The notes below the pieces were generated by a model. It was not told where the DNA came from, did no database searches, and worked only from the letters and a program-made list of their open reading frames with translations. DNA of 64,000 nt from Campylorhamphus procurvoides (lineage: Eukaryota; Chordata; Aves; Passeriformes; Dendrocolaptidae), in NCBI GenBank assembly GCA_013396655.1, contig WBMV01005060.1, positions 558,001 through 622,000 on the forward strand. Reading direction: 5' to 3'. The translations under genes were made by a program, and so were the position numbers. Position 1 is the first letter of the stretch. Each line of letters begins with the position of its first letter. This document shows positions 62,539 through 64,000 of this stretch, in pieces.

Positions 62539-64000
62539 GTATTTTCTGTATTTTAGCTCAAACCAGGAAATTCATAAATGACTTATCATTCTCAGTATAC
62601 TCCAAGAAGTATCTTCTTCCAAGTTGGAGCAGAGGAGGCAGAAGACCAACCACCGAGATAAGTATTTCCCTTTCCTTCAGGCACTACTCATTCATTCCTC
62701 TGTGCTGACACTTCCTTCATTTCCCTTTTCAAGTTATTTGGCCCCATCTAAACAGCATCCTTTTAACTGTCCTGTTTATCAGGAAATGAGAAAAGTTCCA
62801 TTCCTCATAAATTATTATAAATTACATCACCATCAGCTTCAGAAAGTGATTCATCATGTTTCAGCAGCTGTGAGAAGGGTTTTTCCCATAGAGACAGTCA
62901 CATTTATAAAAATGGAACCTTCAGAAAATCTTCTTCACTGACTCAAGGGCAACCTGAGTGAATATGCCATAAGCAAGGGTATTTGAATGCTAATAGATCA
63001 TTTCTTTGTAGAGAACTATCTAATATTCCAAGGCATTCATTTCTCTCATCAATCTACTAGTAGATAGTGTAGACAAAGATAGACTCAATGTGTAAAGAAG
63101 ACATAAAAACTATATCATTATGAAACCTGAATTCAATTTTAGTCAAAGTCCTTTATTAAACAGATTAGGATCAGGTGTGTCACTCATCTAAGCCTCTGTA
63201 CTATGCTTCCCTATTGTAGTAAACATTTTGAGTTGGCAGAGTCACAACTTCTATTTGATATTCCCATCATATTGTCCTTTGTTTTACAGCATCTCACCAG
63301 ACATCCTTCTGTTTGGACCATGATTCAAATACAGGCATCACTTACAGGCCATCAGCAAATAGGGAAGTAAAAGTATGTACATTTTACAAGGTTTTCTACT
63401 GATTTTGTTTTTAAATTCTGTGGAAGGAGGTTTAAATAGACTATTGCTGGTGGGGGCAAGGGGGAGTAGTATGATCTTAGTTATTCTGCAAGAAGACATC
63501 AGGAAAGAAACAAAACTGAAAAACCAAGTCACATTAGAAAAATAAATAAATAGTAATCTAGATGATCACTCAAGTTAATAGCCCTCAAAATATCTGGTCC
63601 TTAACTCTAGATACATCTAATAAAACCAGAAAGGGTTCCATACAGACATTACTACAATTTTTGCTAGTCATGACACCTACTACATAGTCTTTGAAGAGAA
63701 AACTGCTCTGCTGTTTACAAAAAGGAGAGAGCACATGCTGTCCCCTATCCGTTCCTTTCCAGGGAAGGTGGGCATCACCAAGCTGAGCTAAACAGTGGTC
63801 TTCTGGAGAGCACAAGAACGGGGTATTAAATACAAACAGCAAATAAGACCTCTGAAAAAATGAAGCCTTTTCTGATGGTCGCCTGAAATATTTGTGTGGT
63901 CTTGACAATGTCTCGCTTATCTACACTGCAGAAATGGCCATCCCGTTTTGCACCCAATGTGCAGGAGAACAGCATTAACTGTGCAAGTGACCATCACAGC

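Larger units (their letters stand above)
6030..64000 (-). other. PTPRN2: PTPRN2 intron upstream of the 5912-6029 exon (partial, at least 58 kb)
   Basis: The acceptor TTTATCAG lies just above 6029. I looked on the minus strand for the preceding exon, which in human encodes FGRCQ...FYRYEVSP...LQKLSG and ends in phase 1, and did not find it. The simplest reading is that everything from 6030 to the window end is one long intron. Human PTPRN2 is about 1 Mb with several introns of tens to hundreds of kilobases, so this size is normal. A diverged short exon could still have been missed by eye. Confidence 0.75.
53268..64000. other. Intronic block to the window end, no gene seen
   Basis: This is AT-rich intron with a TA-rich microsatellite (58784-58836), a small hairpin plus 11-bp duplication (58546-58585) and an A/C-rich tract (62481-62538). 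A minus-strand open frame at 63585-63908 has no family resemblance. The upstream PTPRN2 exons were searched for here and not found. Confidence 0.6.

Noticed and set aside
6030..64000. PTPRN2-hosted microRNA miR-153
   Set aside because: Human PTPRN2 hosts miR-153-2 near its 3' end. I looked for the mature sequence and its complement and saw neither; this window covers the 5' part of the gene.
1..64000. Retroviral polymerase, DNA transposase, tRNA, rRNA, CRISPR array or bacterial-type operon
   Set aside because: No frame with family motifs, no cloverleaf or rRNA-like sequence and no regularly spaced repeats were seen; the open frames are short and the exons are split by splice sites, as in vertebrate DNA.

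Overview
The window is vertebrate, most likely bird, nuclear DNA and is almost entirely intronic. It is AT-rich with sparse interspersed repeats. It holds a truncated, inverted CR1 LINE tail (36728-36870), the typical dispersed repeat of birds and other sauropsids. The only secure genes parts are two short coding exons with clean splice sites on the minus strand.

Both exons belong to PTPRN2 (phogrin, IA-2beta), a receptor-type protein tyrosine phosphatase-like protein of dense-core secretory vesicles. The 5' exon (5912-6029) carries the conserved GFTWQDDYTQ block of the luminal RESP18-homology domain. The next exon (981-1140) carries a fast-evolving luminal segment. The reading phases match across the junction (phase 2), giving a continuous product of about 92 residues with no frameshift. 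By comparison with human PTPRN2 as I remember it, these are exons 4 and 5.

Layout in gene order, from high to low coordinates: 64000-6030 is intron 3, entering from outside the window, with no recognisable exon 3; then exon 4; intron 4 (5911-1141, about 4.8 kb); exon 5; and the start of intron 5 (980-1). The signal peptide, the first RESP18-domain exons, the rest of the luminal region, the membrane segment and the phosphatase domain lie outside.

The most distinctive non-exonic object is a small CpG-rich island in intron 3 (about 8716-9176). It contains a minus-strand frame with a good start context, a basic N-terminus, one predicted membrane segment and a possible splice donor. A perfect 33-nt palindrome (9203-9235) sits at its edge. 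It could be a nested gene, an alternative promoter or an unrelated regulatory island. The rest of the intron holds microsatellites, A/C-rich tracts, a possible solo LTR (about 39.1-39.8 kb), a MIR-like SINE fragment (about 49.74-49.84 kb) and two isolated exon-like segments of unknown status. I saw no tRNA, rRNA, CRISPR array, intact transposon or retroviral polymerase, and nothing that supports a new multi-gene system.
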